Below are positions 31,817 through 42,193 of a stretch of DNA of 64,000 nucleotides, piece by piece; within the stretch, counting starts at the first letter, position 1, and the number at the start of each line of letters is the position of its first letter. The stretch is taken from NCBI RefSeq assembly GCF_020509005.1, contig NC_063016.1:1736001-1800000 (forward strand), read 5' to 3'. The DNA comes from Fulvia fulva. Lineage: Eukaryota > Ascomycota > Dothideomycetes > Mycosphaerellales > Mycosphaerellaceae. The translations under genes and the position numbers were made by a program. The notes under the pieces were generated by a model. It saw only the letters and a program-made list of their open reading frames with translations. It did no database searches and was not told the DNA's origin.

Positions 31817-33117
31817 ATGTCCGCAGAACCTCACGTGGTGATCATTGGGTACGTAATAAATTACCCTTCTTGCAGCGCAACACTGACAAAATTCAGCGCC
31901 GGTGTTGTCGGTCTTACCAATGCTGTCTTTTTAGCTGAGGCTGGCTACACGGTCACTGTAATAGCTGCGCATGTCCCTGGTGATAGCAGTGTAGAGTATA
32001 CATCGCCATGGTATCTACAATCGGTGCCTGCTGGACAGGTATCGCACTGCTGACCGCCATGTAGGGCCGGCGCGCACTGGAGAACGCATGCTACACCTGA
32101 TACACCTGAACAATGCGATTGGGATGCCCAGACGTTCGACTACTGGCGCCAGATACGCGAGGATGAAGAGCGTGATTCTGAGCTTCCTAAGAGTGGATTG
32201 AAGGCGAGCCACCCTACGTCTCACCAGAAGGTCATGGAAATTGACGTGGAACAACACAGGTGCAAGAATCCCTCCACTACTGGGACACCGAACTCAAAGA
32301 AGATTTATGGTGGGCAGCCGTAGTCCAAGACTTCGCGCAACTGTCTCTCTTCCACGACCCCATCTTGTTCATCAACCGCGACCGCCCAGCTCATGCCCCA
32401 GAGATAATCTGGGGCGCCACCTCCCGAGCTTGCTCCATTAATACTCCCCAATACCTCCTTTACCTCCAGGAACGCGCTCGTAAGAGCGGCACAATCGTCT
32501 TCAAATCCAAGCTTCCTACCGATGGCGGCTTCGAGAAAGCCCTCACCACAGCTGAAGGCATAGCTCGGGTCATTGGCAGAGCAAAAGTAGATTGCTTCGT
32601 GAATTGCACAGGCCTTGGAGCAATGAAGCTTTGCGCTGACGATAGAATGTTTCCAATCAGAGGACAGACAGTGCTTGTGAAAGGCGAGGCGAAAGCTACG
32701 CGAACACGCTATCACGCAGGCACCATTGGCTCTGGCACAAGTTCCTACTGCATCCCTCGGCCTGGATCCGGAACGACAATTCTTGGCGGGACCAAGGAGA
32801 AGGGGAATTGGAGTGAGAAAGCTGATCCGGAGACTACGAAGATTATCTTGGAGAGGTGTAGTTGGATGGTGCCGGAGCTTTTGACGGGGGGAAATGACGG
32901 GTTCGAGGTGATGAGTGCGCAGGCTGGGTTGAGGCCGGGGAGAGAGGGAGGGCCGAGGACAGAGAGGGAGGTTGTGGGCGGGAGGAGGGTTGTACATGCG
33001 TATGGACATGCCGGGGGAGGGTATCAGAATTCGGTTGGGTGTGCGAGGAAAGTGGTCAAGTTGGTGGAGGAGAGTGTTGGGACGTCGTCGATGGGGGTCG
33101 TGAGCGCGAGGCTTTGA
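31817..33117 (+). CDS. D-amino-acid oxidase, peroxisomal, GC-AG intron
   Basis: An FAD enzyme that oxidises D-amino acids to keto acids with H2O2 and ammonia. Exons are 31817-31848, 31897-32010, 32065-32203 and 32260-33117, giving 380 residues, normal for fungal DAAO. The first junction builds the Rossmann motif IIGAGVVGL. Further motifs are SPWAGAHWR, HYWDTELKEDLWW, FVNCTGLGA, RGQTVLVKGEA, and the C-terminal signature HAYGHAGGGYQNSVGCA. The third intron (32204-32259, 56 bp) begins GCGAGC rather than GT and ends ACAG; only this GC-AG junction restores frame and the conserved GLKVQESLHYWD. The last three residues, ARL, form a plausible PTS1 signal, consistent with peroxisomal DAAO. It stands among other oxidation genes. 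Confidence 0.9.
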
Positions 33118-33272
33118 GAAGAGGTGACTCTCGAGAATTCATCAGCTGTAATACCGGTATCAAGTGAAGCTTGTGGGTATCATGCTATGTCGCGCAGTGT
33201 CATCACTACCAGACCCAAGTGAAGCATTAGTGTATGGCATATAGAAACTGCAGGAACCATTGCCTTCATGAA

Positions 33273-33419
33273 GGTCCTATGGTGCAGCGGCTAGCACGTC
33301 TAACGCATAAGAGGGAGACAAGTACCGTATGGATCGCTTCGCTGGCCACGCCGGCAACCCGTTGATAGCACATTGCACTTTGGACTCAGAAGAGCTACGT
33401 TCGATTCGTAGTAGGGTCG
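33273..33419 (+). pseudogene. tRNA-Gln(TTG) interrupted by 74-nt insertion
   Basis: 33273-33297 plus 33372-33419 form a complete tRNA: acceptor GGTCCTA pairs with TAGGGTC (33412-33418), D-stem GTGC/GCAC, anticodon loop CTTTGGA (anticodon TTG, Gln), five-base variable loop, T-arm CTACG-TTCGATT-CGTAG. Box A and box B promoters are present. Between D-arm and anticodon arm sits a 74-nt segment, 33298-33371, bounded by TAGCAC at 33292-33297 and 33366-33371, like a 6-bp target duplication. Eukaryotic tRNA introns lie after position 37, so this is not a normal intron. The anticodon stem also has two mismatches (TTGCA/CTCAG). Likely a dead tRNA. Confidence 0.65.
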
Positions 33420-34294
33420 AGTATCTCTTTGCACCTCATGATGCTTTCTTCAATCTACAGTTCCCCCTCCTTTTGCTTGAACGTGTCCTCCTCTCCTGCA
33501 CGAGTCGGCACAAACGACTCGCCAAGAGCATAGTGCCTACTGGAGAGCAGGATGGCTAGCGGGTGCTCAGAGATGTTATTATAGAGACCATGCCAGCTGC
33601 CGGACGGGATCTGGGTATCACTCTGCTTGTGAGGACGATCTGGTCCGCTTCGGAAGGTATGACCCGGTGGAGGTTGGGCTCGAGCGGTTGCCTGCTAACA
33701 TTAATAATTCATATCGGTGTACAGCTTGAGCTCGCTTGGGTGTGTGGGCTGGAGCCTGGAGAGATGCTCCCCCGGCTGAATCCATCCGGCAGTTCTTGAC
33801 AGCTGCGTGCGATATTCTCCGCTCGTGGAGATGCCGAGCATAATGTGATCGCCATGCATTGCACGGCATAAGTGCGTGTTGTGTGATGGCAGCGACATGG
33901 AGGACAGATAGAAGTATGCAAGGTGCAACTTCTTCGGGTCCACTTCGGCCAACCTGACGACTTCCCCTCAGCACTCCTCCGCAAGAACATCAACATCAAC
34001 ATCAACACATGTACCTCGATCAGGCGGACGTCTTACGGTAGTCCTGTCCGCGCCCGTCCCATCTCGCGCTACCTCAAGCGCTGCTACGATGCTTGCTAAT
34101 CACCACACGAAACGATGCACGCTGCATGCAGGTACGGCTGCCATCAGGAGCCGGCGTGCTTTGCCTAAACCACAAGCGCGACCGCAAGACCTAAGCTGCT
34201 CTTTCCGTCAGGATGGCTGGGCCCCTCGCATGTCTCTTGTAGGGCATGCGTCACTGATGAGATGCAGCTGGAACCGATGAGGCCCATATTGAAG
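33420..34294. other. intergenic, upstream of carboxylesterase
   Basis: No supported gene. It holds the esterase promoter, with a TATA box at the right end. A short CATCAA repeat occurs near 33988-34006. Confidence 0.4.
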
Positions 34295-34302
34295 TATATA
34301 AG
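34295..34302 (+). promoter_or_regulatory. TATA box of carboxylesterase gene
   Basis: The sequence TATATAAG lies 61 bp before the chosen ATG at 34363 and 16 bp before an alternative ATG at 34318. That spacing favours 34363 as the start. Confidence 0.5.
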
Positions 34303-34362
34303 TCGCTGCCACGCTGCATGGCAGGATGTAGGCTCTCTCTTGTACTTTGGCCTTTTGTTGAG

Positions 34363-36327
34363 ATGCTCTGTGGGATACTGATACTTGCAGCCTTGGCTGT
34401 AGCAAAGCCAACGAAACACAACCCGCAGCCGTATCATAGCTCTTTGCAAGTGCGACACAGCTATGGTGCTGTGAATGGCGAGACGGCTTCGCCAGAAGTC
34501 GACCTTGGATACAGCATCTATCAGGGCTACCACAATGCCAGCACAGGCCAAGATGTATACAAAGGGTAGGGAACGACAAGGAAGAAGCTAGTTAGAGTTT
34601 CTAGCTGATCTGGTCCCAGCATTCGCTTCGCACAGCCGCCAACAGGATCTTTACGATGGCAAGCACCTCGACCACCCGCCGTGAACCGTACCGAGACCTT
34701 CGACGCAACGACTTTTCCAGCAGAATGTCCGCAAAACCCCAATTCCTCGGGCCGTATACAAGCCGTGAATCAGACTGGCACGTCGGAAGATTGCCTTTTC
34801 CTGAACGTGTATACACCCAGTAATGCTACTGAGCCCTTACCTGTCCACTTCTGGATTCACGGTGGCGGCTACGGGACTGGTAACGGCCAGCAGGACTTGC
34901 AGACATTCATCAACACGAATGGAAACCGATTTGTGGGCGTCATCATACAATATAGAGTAAGCATCACAGTCTCCGAACCGTGGTCCGTGCTAACGAGAGC
35001 ATAGCTGGGTGCATTTGGCTTTCTATCCTCCGACGAAGTCTACCGGAAGGGCGTAGTGAACGCTGGAATTCTGGACCAGGTTCTGGCACTGCAATGGGTA
35101 CAGTCGCATATCCACCTGTTCAATGGCGATTTTACGAGAGTCACAATAGCAGGCGAAAGCGCGGGCGCTGGATCAGTCATGTTGTTGGACATAGCATATG
35201 GCGGGACACTGGGCACGTCACTGTTCCAGAACAGCATCGCGGCAAGCCCGTTCTTGCCAATGCAATATGGGTACAAAGACTGGGTACCAACACAATCATA
35301 CTACTCATTTGCTGCCCAGGCTGGATGCAACAGTATGCTACCATATGGCGCGAATGGCTCTCGACCAATCTTCGAGTGCTTACAAGAAGTCAGCTCCGAG
35401 GCGCTCATCAATGCTAGTGCTACGATTGCTCAGTCTGGCAACTTTGGCACCTGGGCCTTCCTTCCTGTCACGGACGGAACTTTGATACAGGATCTTCCAA
35501 GTCGCCAGCTCGGTCGTCGCGAGGTCAATGGAGAGAACATGTTTTCAGGCAACAACGCCAACGAGGGCGCCTACTTCGTACCACAGCATATCGACACAGA
35601 GGAAGATCTCCTAGCTTGGCTCCGCTTGACATTCCCTTTGTTCAGCACCAACGACATCGCCAAGATTCTATACTATTATCCTAGCAGTAACGCTTCAGTT
35701 GACAGCACCGCGCCGCTATTCGCAACCACCGGCGAAAGCAATCCTACTGCCGTCAATCAGAGCGTCTTGGCCACCGGACAGCAGCAGCGCGCGAACAACA
35801 TCTATGCCGAAACCACGTTCATTTGCCCCAGCTACTGGCTCGCTGGGGCGTACTCCAGAAATGGCGGCTCTGCATACAAATATCAGTTCTCTGTGGTCCC
35901 AGGCTTGCACGGCGACGAGATCAACGCATGGGCCAATGCTCCAGACAACGAGACGTTGACGCAACCGCACAGTCGTGATCTGGCCACAGCCTTCTCCCAG
36001 ATGTATGGCAACTTTGTCATCCACTCGAACCCTTCAGTCTCGAACGCCGTTGCGAATGGCTTGACCGATCCTTTTGATGCGGCAGCGAGCAATGCTGCTG
36101 CCGCGTGGCCGCCATACAGCATCGAAGCGCCGTTCCAGATCGATGTCAAAACAACTTGCGGTGAGAATAGGATCTCGATTGGGCAAGTCGGGTCTGCGGA
36201 TCGCTTTTACTGTGCTGGGGCCGGTACGTATAATGACTTTAGGAAGGTGAATGCTTATACGTGGGAGGGCGGCAGGGGTGTCAGGTGTGACTCCTGGAAG
36301 TCTGTGGGCGAGATTGTGCCGGAATAG
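34363..36327 (+). CDS. secreted type-B carboxylesterase/lipase
   Basis: An alpha/beta-hydrolase of the carboxylesterase type-B family, hydrolysing carboxylic esters outside the cell. Exons are 34363-34565, 34620-34956 and 35005-36327 (introns 54 and 48 bp), giving 620 residues. The signal peptide is MLCGILILAALAVA; an upstream in-frame ATG at 34318 would add 15 residues. Motifs seen are IRFAQPPTGSLRWQAP, SEDCLFLNVYTP, the oxyanion-hole HGGGYGTG, and the nucleophile elbow GESAGAGS (Ser near residue 232). The acid is probably in GNNANEGAYF and the catalytic His in VPGLHGDEI. Several N-glycosylation sites are present. The substrate cannot be read. It lies between DAAO and the SKL-ending reductase, all on the plus strand. 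Confidence 0.92.
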
Positions 36328-36564
36328 ATAGATACACAGAGTCATAGATATGTGCATAATAACGATAACCCCTGTTAGAATAGAAGGCAAGAATATGCTC
36401 GAGTGACATATTCCGTACAATCGATGAGCAAGGGTTCGGCCGACTTTTGCCGAGGTGTGCAATCGCAACATCCACCCAAGCAACTTCCATTGTCTCGCGG
36501 TAACAACGACATCTATCGCATCATAGATTGAGTATCCATACTCGACAGTCTGATCGCCATCATA

Positions 36565-37590
36565 ATGCCAACAAGAATCCTCATAGTCGGTGCCGGCGCC
36601 ATCGGAGCATTCTACGGATCCCGACTCGCCTGTGCCCCCAACACCGCCGTCTCAGCCCTCTGCAGGTCCAATTTCAAAGCCGTCAAAGCCAACGGCTTCA
36701 AAGTGACGTCTCCAAAATATGGCGAACAAGTCTTTCGACCGGAACATGTGTTCAGTTCACCCGACGAGGCACGGAAGGCGAACATCAAGTGGGACTATCT
36801 CCTAGTGGCGACGAAGGCATTGCCGGACGTGAGCGATGATAGTGCCCTTATAGAGGGTCTTGTGAGCGATGGGACGAGTATCGTTTTGGTGCAGAATGGG
36901 CTCGGTGTAGAGGAGCCTTACCAGGAGCGCTTCCCGAAGGCGTCGATTCTTAGTGCTGTGACGATTGCGTCTGCGGCACAGCCTAGCCATGGTGTAATTC
37001 AGCATAATCGCTGGACGAGGATTTCCATAGGGCCTTATTTACCGCACTTGGATCATGGAGGAAGTGGTGCTGCGCATGGCGATAAGGTTGCGATTGAGAA
37101 GAATAATGCATTAGTGGGACTATTACAGGAAGTCGGGATCAACGATGCAGAGTCCTACGATCATGCCGCTCTACAATTCGTAAGATGGCACAAAATCGCC
37201 ATCAACGCCGCCATGAATCCCAGCTCTGTCCTCTCGGGCGGTTGTGGAAACCAGGAAATGTCCCTGGACCCTGAGCTCTCGCGACATCTGGAAGGGATCA
37301 TGAAAGAGGTTCTGGAAACTGCACCGAAGGTTCTTGGCAAGCCGCTGCCGTCGAAGTTGGCGAGTGCTGAGCAGATTTTGAACTCCACGAAGAAGAATTC
37401 GAGTGGGAGTAAGCCAAGTATGTGGCTGGATTGGGAGAAGGGGAATAAGATGGAGTTGGAGGTGATTCTGGGTAATCCGATCAGGATTGCGAGGGAGAAG
37501 GGGTTTGAGATGCCGAGGTTACAGACTATGTATGCGTTGATCGTCAAGGCGCAGGAGAATAGAGATAAGGCCAAGGAGAGTAAGCTGTGA
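36565..37590 (+). CDS. ketopantoate-reductase-like protein with SKL end
   Basis: A 341-residue ApbA/PanE-family NADPH-dependent reductase. The N-terminal Rossmann motif is ILIVGAGAIGAFYGSRLA. Next come LLVATKAL, the VLVQNGLGVEE block and WHKIAINAAMNPSSVLSG, which carries the conserved Lys and Asn of the C-terminal domain. Finally come SMWLDWEKGNKMELEVILGNPIRIA (conserved E and N/P). The classical enzyme reduces 2-dehydropantoate to pantoate for coenzyme A. Fungi have several paralogues of unknown substrate, and this one ends KAKESKL, a canonical PTS1, so it is predicted to be peroxisomal. Single exon. A secondary-metabolite or catabolic reductase role is possible. Confidence 0.9.
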   Translation: MPTRILIVGAGAIGAFYGSRLACAPNTAVSALCRSNFKAVKANGFKVTSPKYGEQVFRPEHVFSSPDEARKANIKWDYLLVATKALPDVSDDSALIEGLVSDGTSIVLVQNGLGVEEPYQERFPKASILSAVTIASAAQPSHGVIQHNRWTRISIGPYLPHLDHGGSGAAHGDKVAIEKNNALVGLLQEVGINDAESYDHAALQFVRWHKIAINAAMNPSSVLSGGCGNQEMSLDPELSRHLEGIMKEVLETAPKVLGKPLPSKLASAEQILNSTKKNSSGSKPSMWLDWEKGNKMELEVILGNPIRIAREKGFEMPRLQTMYALIVKAQENRDKAKESKL

Positions 37591-37715
37591 GGTCGGGGGC
37601 GCAAGGGGGACGACGGATTCTAGCCATAACACTTATACATGCCTCAGAGCAACCCATCAAGGCAGCCGTCTATTCTTCGTAAATACCCCGCGCATTATGC
37701 TACATGAACACATTC

Positions 37716-39563
37716 TCACCTAACCCTCACACTTTGCAAATACCTCGTGTTCCTCAGCACCCACCCACCAACAAGAGCAGCAGTCCCCAGCGCTCCCATC
37801 ACCATCAAAGCCCTATCACTAACCGCCGTCTCCTCCTTCACGCGTCCAACATGTATCTGCTTCCTCTGCACCTCCTCCTTCCCATCCCCTTCCACAGTAT
37901 ACTCCTCAAACTTCACATCCTCGACCATCTTCTGATACTCCACCACAGTCCGACTCCAATTATTCGTAATAATTCCCTTCTCATTCTTATACCAACTCTG
38001 ACAATTTGGATCGTTGAACGTGCTATTTTGCAACTCCTTCTGAATCATGGCGTTGTACGCCTCCATCGGCTCATTGCGAGGCGTAATGCTGATGGCTCTA
38101 CCATTCTTCCTCGCGTCCAGGACTGGCGAGATCAAGCCGTTGATGTAGCGCGACTGTGCTTCGATCATGAGGATAATACTGTTATGGCCGAGGTTCGTAT
38201 TAGGGCCATAGAGCATGGCGAAGTTGGGCATTTCGGAGACCGTGATGCCGTAGAAGGCTTGCGCGCCGTCTTTCCAGACTTCGCCGATGGGGAGGTTGTT
38301 TTTGCCGGTGAGTTTGATGGGGTGCATGAAGTCGACTGTTTTGAAGCCTGTAGCGCAGACGAGGAGGTCGTAGTCTTCTCGTGCTGGGACGGGGTAGCCG
38401 TTTGGATCGTGGACTTTGACGGCGTGGCCGTCTATGCTGGAGATGGGCCGTGTTTCAAGGGTCACGTTGTCTTGACCTATGGCTGGGAAGTAGTCGTCGC
38501 TGATGATGATGCGTTTGCAACCCAGTTGGTATTTTGGTGTGAGCTTCTCGTGTAGGTCTGGACGGTTGGGGAGTTGTTCTTCGAGCATCTGTTTCGACAT
38601 CTGTGCGAACAATTTGGAGGTGTCCGAGTTGGCGTCTGCAACAAAACCATGCGTCCACTCTCGAAAGTCCATCAAAGCCGCTCGTTTACGGGCCATGACG
38701 CCCGGCACGTACTTGTAGATGTTCCTCCAAGTCGCACTCACTGGAGCGTCCGCACGAGGGACGACCCAATTCGGTGTTCGCTGAAAGACTGTGACATGGT
38801 CGGCGACCTTTGCTAGCTCAGGCAGAATCTGAACGGCAGTGCATCCTAGGCTGTTATTAGAACCCCCCTCTCGTGCTGTCCTCGAGCCAACGTACCATTT
38901 CCCACCAACGCAATCTTCTTTCCAGTAACATCATAACTCCAGTCCCACCTCGCCGAATGCATCTTCTTTCCCTCGAACTTCTCGATTCCCTCAATCTCTG
39001 GCCACTGTGGTACATTGAGTTGCCCAACAGCGCTGACCAAGAAATCTGTCTTGATCTCATACTCTGGGTTGTACTCCGCCTCTTTACTTCCAGACGCAGT
39101 CTTGACATTGACTCTCCACTTCTTCTCACTCTCATCCCATGTTGCGTCTTTCACTTCGGTATTGAACCTGAAATGCTGGAGGAGCTTGTACTCTTGTGCT
39201 ACGCGCTGAAGATATGCGAGGATCTCTTCTTGGCCCGGGTATTCCCTAGTCCAATCCGGATTTTGAGCGAAGGAGTAGCTATAAAGCTGAGACCAGACAT
39301 CGCAACAGCAGCCGGGGTACTTGTTGTCATTCCTGTAAAGCGGTCAGAGCATTATCCGATGAAATCGCAGACTGTACTGCATACCATGTGCCTCCCAGAC
39401 CAGCACTTTTCTCCAAGATGATGAAGTTTCGGCATTTATTGCGCTTGAGTAGATCAATAGCAACACACATGCCACTGATTCCACCGCCTATGATCACTAC
39501 CGCTGCGTTTGCATGGTTCTTGTTGCCGATAGGCACTTCGGGCCACGCGAGGTCTCCGGCCAT
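37716..39563 (-). CDS. Baeyer-Villiger flavin monooxygenase, tail-anchored
   Basis: A class B flavoprotein monooxygenase that inserts oxygen next to a carbonyl using FAD and NADPH. Exons are 39385-39563, 38896-39332 and 37716-38845 (introns 52 and 50 bp), giving 581 residues. The FAD motif is VVIIGGGISGM; then GLGGTWNDNKYPGCCCDVWSQ, EYPGQEEILAYLQ, and the type-I BVMO fingerprint FEGKKMHSARWDW (FxGxxxHxxxWD). The NADPH motif LVGNGCTAVQ sits across the second splice. The downstream motif LLVCATGFK closes the core. The C-terminus has a single hydrophobic segment (ALMVMGALGTAALVGGWVL), suggesting an ER or other membrane anchor. The substrate cannot be read. It converges on the SKL-ending reductase, 125 bp away. 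Confidence 0.92.
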
Positions 39564-40173
39564 GGTGACTGCAGTACGACGACGAGAAGCTGTGCGGTGG
39601 CTTGTATGGTAGATGTATCGATTGATGAGCTACAGGCTGCAGACAACAGAAAAGCGTTCTTGCGTACAGAGGAGAAGGAAGGAACGAGCTTACTCGATGA
39701 CCATCTGTCAAGCCTCATCAGAGGAGCTGGAAGCTGTGCATCCTCGGGTGCTCTGCATGGCGACCATGCCGTATCCGCAGTGGTAGTGCTACTATGAGAA
39801 GCCAAGCGCCTATGAGGTGTGCCATCGAGAGGGGAGAGATGTGTGAAGTGCGGAGAAGGTGGGGACATCACGCTCGGGTGAGGTCAACGGAGTTCCGGGC
39901 AGGGCACACTGTACGCTGCATGACTCGTGATGTAGACGCCCTTATTGGCTACCCTTGGCTGTCGATTAATCAGCAGCAGCGCGAACGATAAGGAGCGGTT
40001 TTAGGACATTCAGGTCCTCATTGAGAAGATCCTGTATCATTGACAACATGCCCTATGTGTCGGCTCATTGGTGGACTTCCTCCCGGATCGCCACCATTAG
40101 CGCTCTTCGTTCATGCGTGCCACAGAGCGTCTTGGACCTCTTACCGCTCCAGAAAAGTGTTGATATCAAGGTA
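39564..40173. other. tandem intergenic region
   Basis: Between the BVMO start and the end of the DUF3445 gene, both minus strand. Short frames without domains. Confidence 0.4.
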
Positions 40174-41353
40174 TCAAACCCCCTGCTGTCGACGCCACTT
40201 CTCCCTCCATCCAGGGAAGGAAGGCGACTCATCCAGAGTATGAGGGTCCCAGTCCTTCTCAATCAATCCCTTCTCGAGCTGCTCCTTCTCATACACCTCA
40301 AGAGCCGGGATCGTGACATGATCAGTCTGATGCCCTTTGTACGCCATCAAGTTCTCCCTCCCTTCCTTCAGCAGTTTCAGCAGCAGACTCGGGATGTAGG
40401 GTTCATCCCTAAGCTCCGTTGCTGGTGTCAAGAGACACTTGAAGTTGAACACTATCGCTCCAGATAACGGGAGTCGCCGCAGAGTCTGCCAGTCTACTCG
40501 AAGGTGTACTCGATCAATTGTAAGGTCCGGATCCTGTTCACCGTGTGAGGGAAGGCATTCGTCTAAAGGCAGATACATTGGCTTGTCGACTTCGAGGCCC
40601 CAGGACCCTCGCTGTATTGGTTTGTCAGTCGGCATCTTTGCAAAGAATCGGTCCATCAAGAACTGCATCTTCTCCTTGTAATCCGGCACTGGAGTGTGGA
40701 TCTCGTGTAGTTGGAGTCCAATCTTTGAGCCTAGGTCCCAGCCCAGACTGCCCATGATGATCCCTCCCCGGAAGCTATAAAGACCAGTCTCGGGACTGCG
40801 GGTCATGATTGCAAAGTCTTCTGGGATGTTGTTTAGAAGGAAGTCCATTGGTTGGGTCGACTTGAGATCCGTTGTAGTACCTAGGATCTCGTTTTGAAAA
40901 GTCATAGTCTACTGGTCTAGGTAAAAGAGATTAGGATAACGAGCACACAAGAATTGTAGGGCCATCTCCATCAACTCTTTGGCGGCCAATTCGCACCCGG
41001 GAAGTGTCTGCAGAACTCTCGGGCCACGTTCTCCAAACAATGCTTGGCGATATTTGATGGTCTCTCCATAGTCGCGATTCAGCTCGAACCACCAGTCAGG
41101 TTCCATCTTTGACAGGGCTGGCAGTATTGCCAGGGACAAAAATACTTGAGAAGTGCAAGACGGCGCGCTTACACATGTTCTGGAAGTAACCCCATCTGAA
41201 CGGTCTATAGGGTCGTGGCAAAGCATGGTCGATCTTGAAGTTCGTGTAAGCCTTTGGCAGTGGAATGCCGCTGAGTCGGGCATAGTCGGGTAAGTCTCCT
41301 AACAACTCGATGTCTTCCACACTGAAGCCAGTCGCTGTGACATGATCACCCAT
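40174..41353 (-). pseudogene. heme-dependent oxidative N-demethylase (DUF3445), in-frame TAG
   Basis: The DUF3445/HDOD-alpha family binds heme and oxidatively demethylates amines. Exons are 41173-41353 and 40174-41117, with a 55-bp GTAAGC intron. Motifs are LPRPYRPFRWGYFQN, KMEPDWWFELNRDYGE, GCELAAKELMEMALQFLCARYP, EILGTTTDLK, MPTDKPIQRGSWGLE, RVHLRVDWQTLRRLPLSGAIVFNFK and EEW-type end SFPGWREKWRRQQG. A TAG at 40909-40911 splits it between FYLDQ and TMTFQNEILG, which would normally be continuous. The frame is unchanged and no intron fits. CAG or TGG to TAG is a single C-to-T change on one strand. The true N-terminus may lie upstream of 41353. Probably a recent pseudogene. Confidence 0.8.
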
Positions 41354-41927
41354 ATGCTCTGGATCAATCGTCTTCCGCTCAGGCGTAAGTTTGATGTGTC
41401 CTGTGCCTCGCTCATCGACTTCCGGGTTTCAATTTGAGCCTGGCAACGATGCTTGCGCGTGTTCACCAACCAGAAGGTATCTTCGGCTGGGAGGGAATGA
41501 ATTCCTCGGCGAAGCTTCCCGCGTCTTCTCGTGCGATCGTTGTTTCTGCATCATCGATGTCGGCTTCCGTGACGATGCTCCATGATGACTAGACCGATAC
41601 GAGAGGACCCGGGCTCTGTTCACGACACTTTGCCAGCCTTTATTAGCAGCGACCAACGGTCGTGCTCACGGTCGCCACCGCGACGAATAAACCAAGCGTT
41701 GACAGCATGTCCGAGCTCAGCATTGAAGCGGCAGTCAATCAAGGTACTTGATCAAAGATCTATGCCAGACTTTAACAGATCGCTGAGCATGTTTTGATTG
41801 TTTCAAGATCTAGCAGCTTCTAAGCTGATGACCACAAGCTGCTAGGTAGAGCATAAAGCTTGGACGCGAGCCTTTGCGATCAGGTCAGCTACTCAGGCGC
41901 GCAGTGATACGCCGTGTGTATCCATCC

Positions 41928-41930
<3 letters not shown>
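41354..41930. other. intergenic region
   Basis: No supported gene. An additional 5' exon of the DUF3445 gene could lie here, but I could not define one. Confidence 0.35.

Positions 41931-41993
<63 letters not shown>
41931..41993. repeat. GA dinucleotide microsatellite, 63 bp
   Basis: An uninterrupted (GA)31 tract ending in G, about 200 bp beyond the 3' end of the chromodomain gene. Its length may vary between isolates. Confidence 0.97.
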
Positions 41994-41996
<3 letters not shown>

Positions 41997-42193
41997 TATC
42001 ATGTCTTCGTTCGCGCTTGCTATTAGAACGCTGCACCTTCATGCATGATGATGGAGCAATTCGCTCTAAGATGCATGAGATAGCTTGGCCGTGCCAAGAT
42101 AGCGTGAACCTCCCAGAAACGGCCATCACGTGGCCATATTGTCGCAGCTGCCATGCGTCTGTCGGAGGTCGCAGACGCGATTTGTATCGATTC

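Noticed and set aside
40021..41660. Two separate genes in place of one broken DUF3445 gene
   Set aside because: The two parts are contiguous pieces of one known domain in one frame, so a single interrupted gene is simpler.
41893..42129. Ser-Leu repeat protein from the GA tract
   Set aside because: Pure microsatellite translation.
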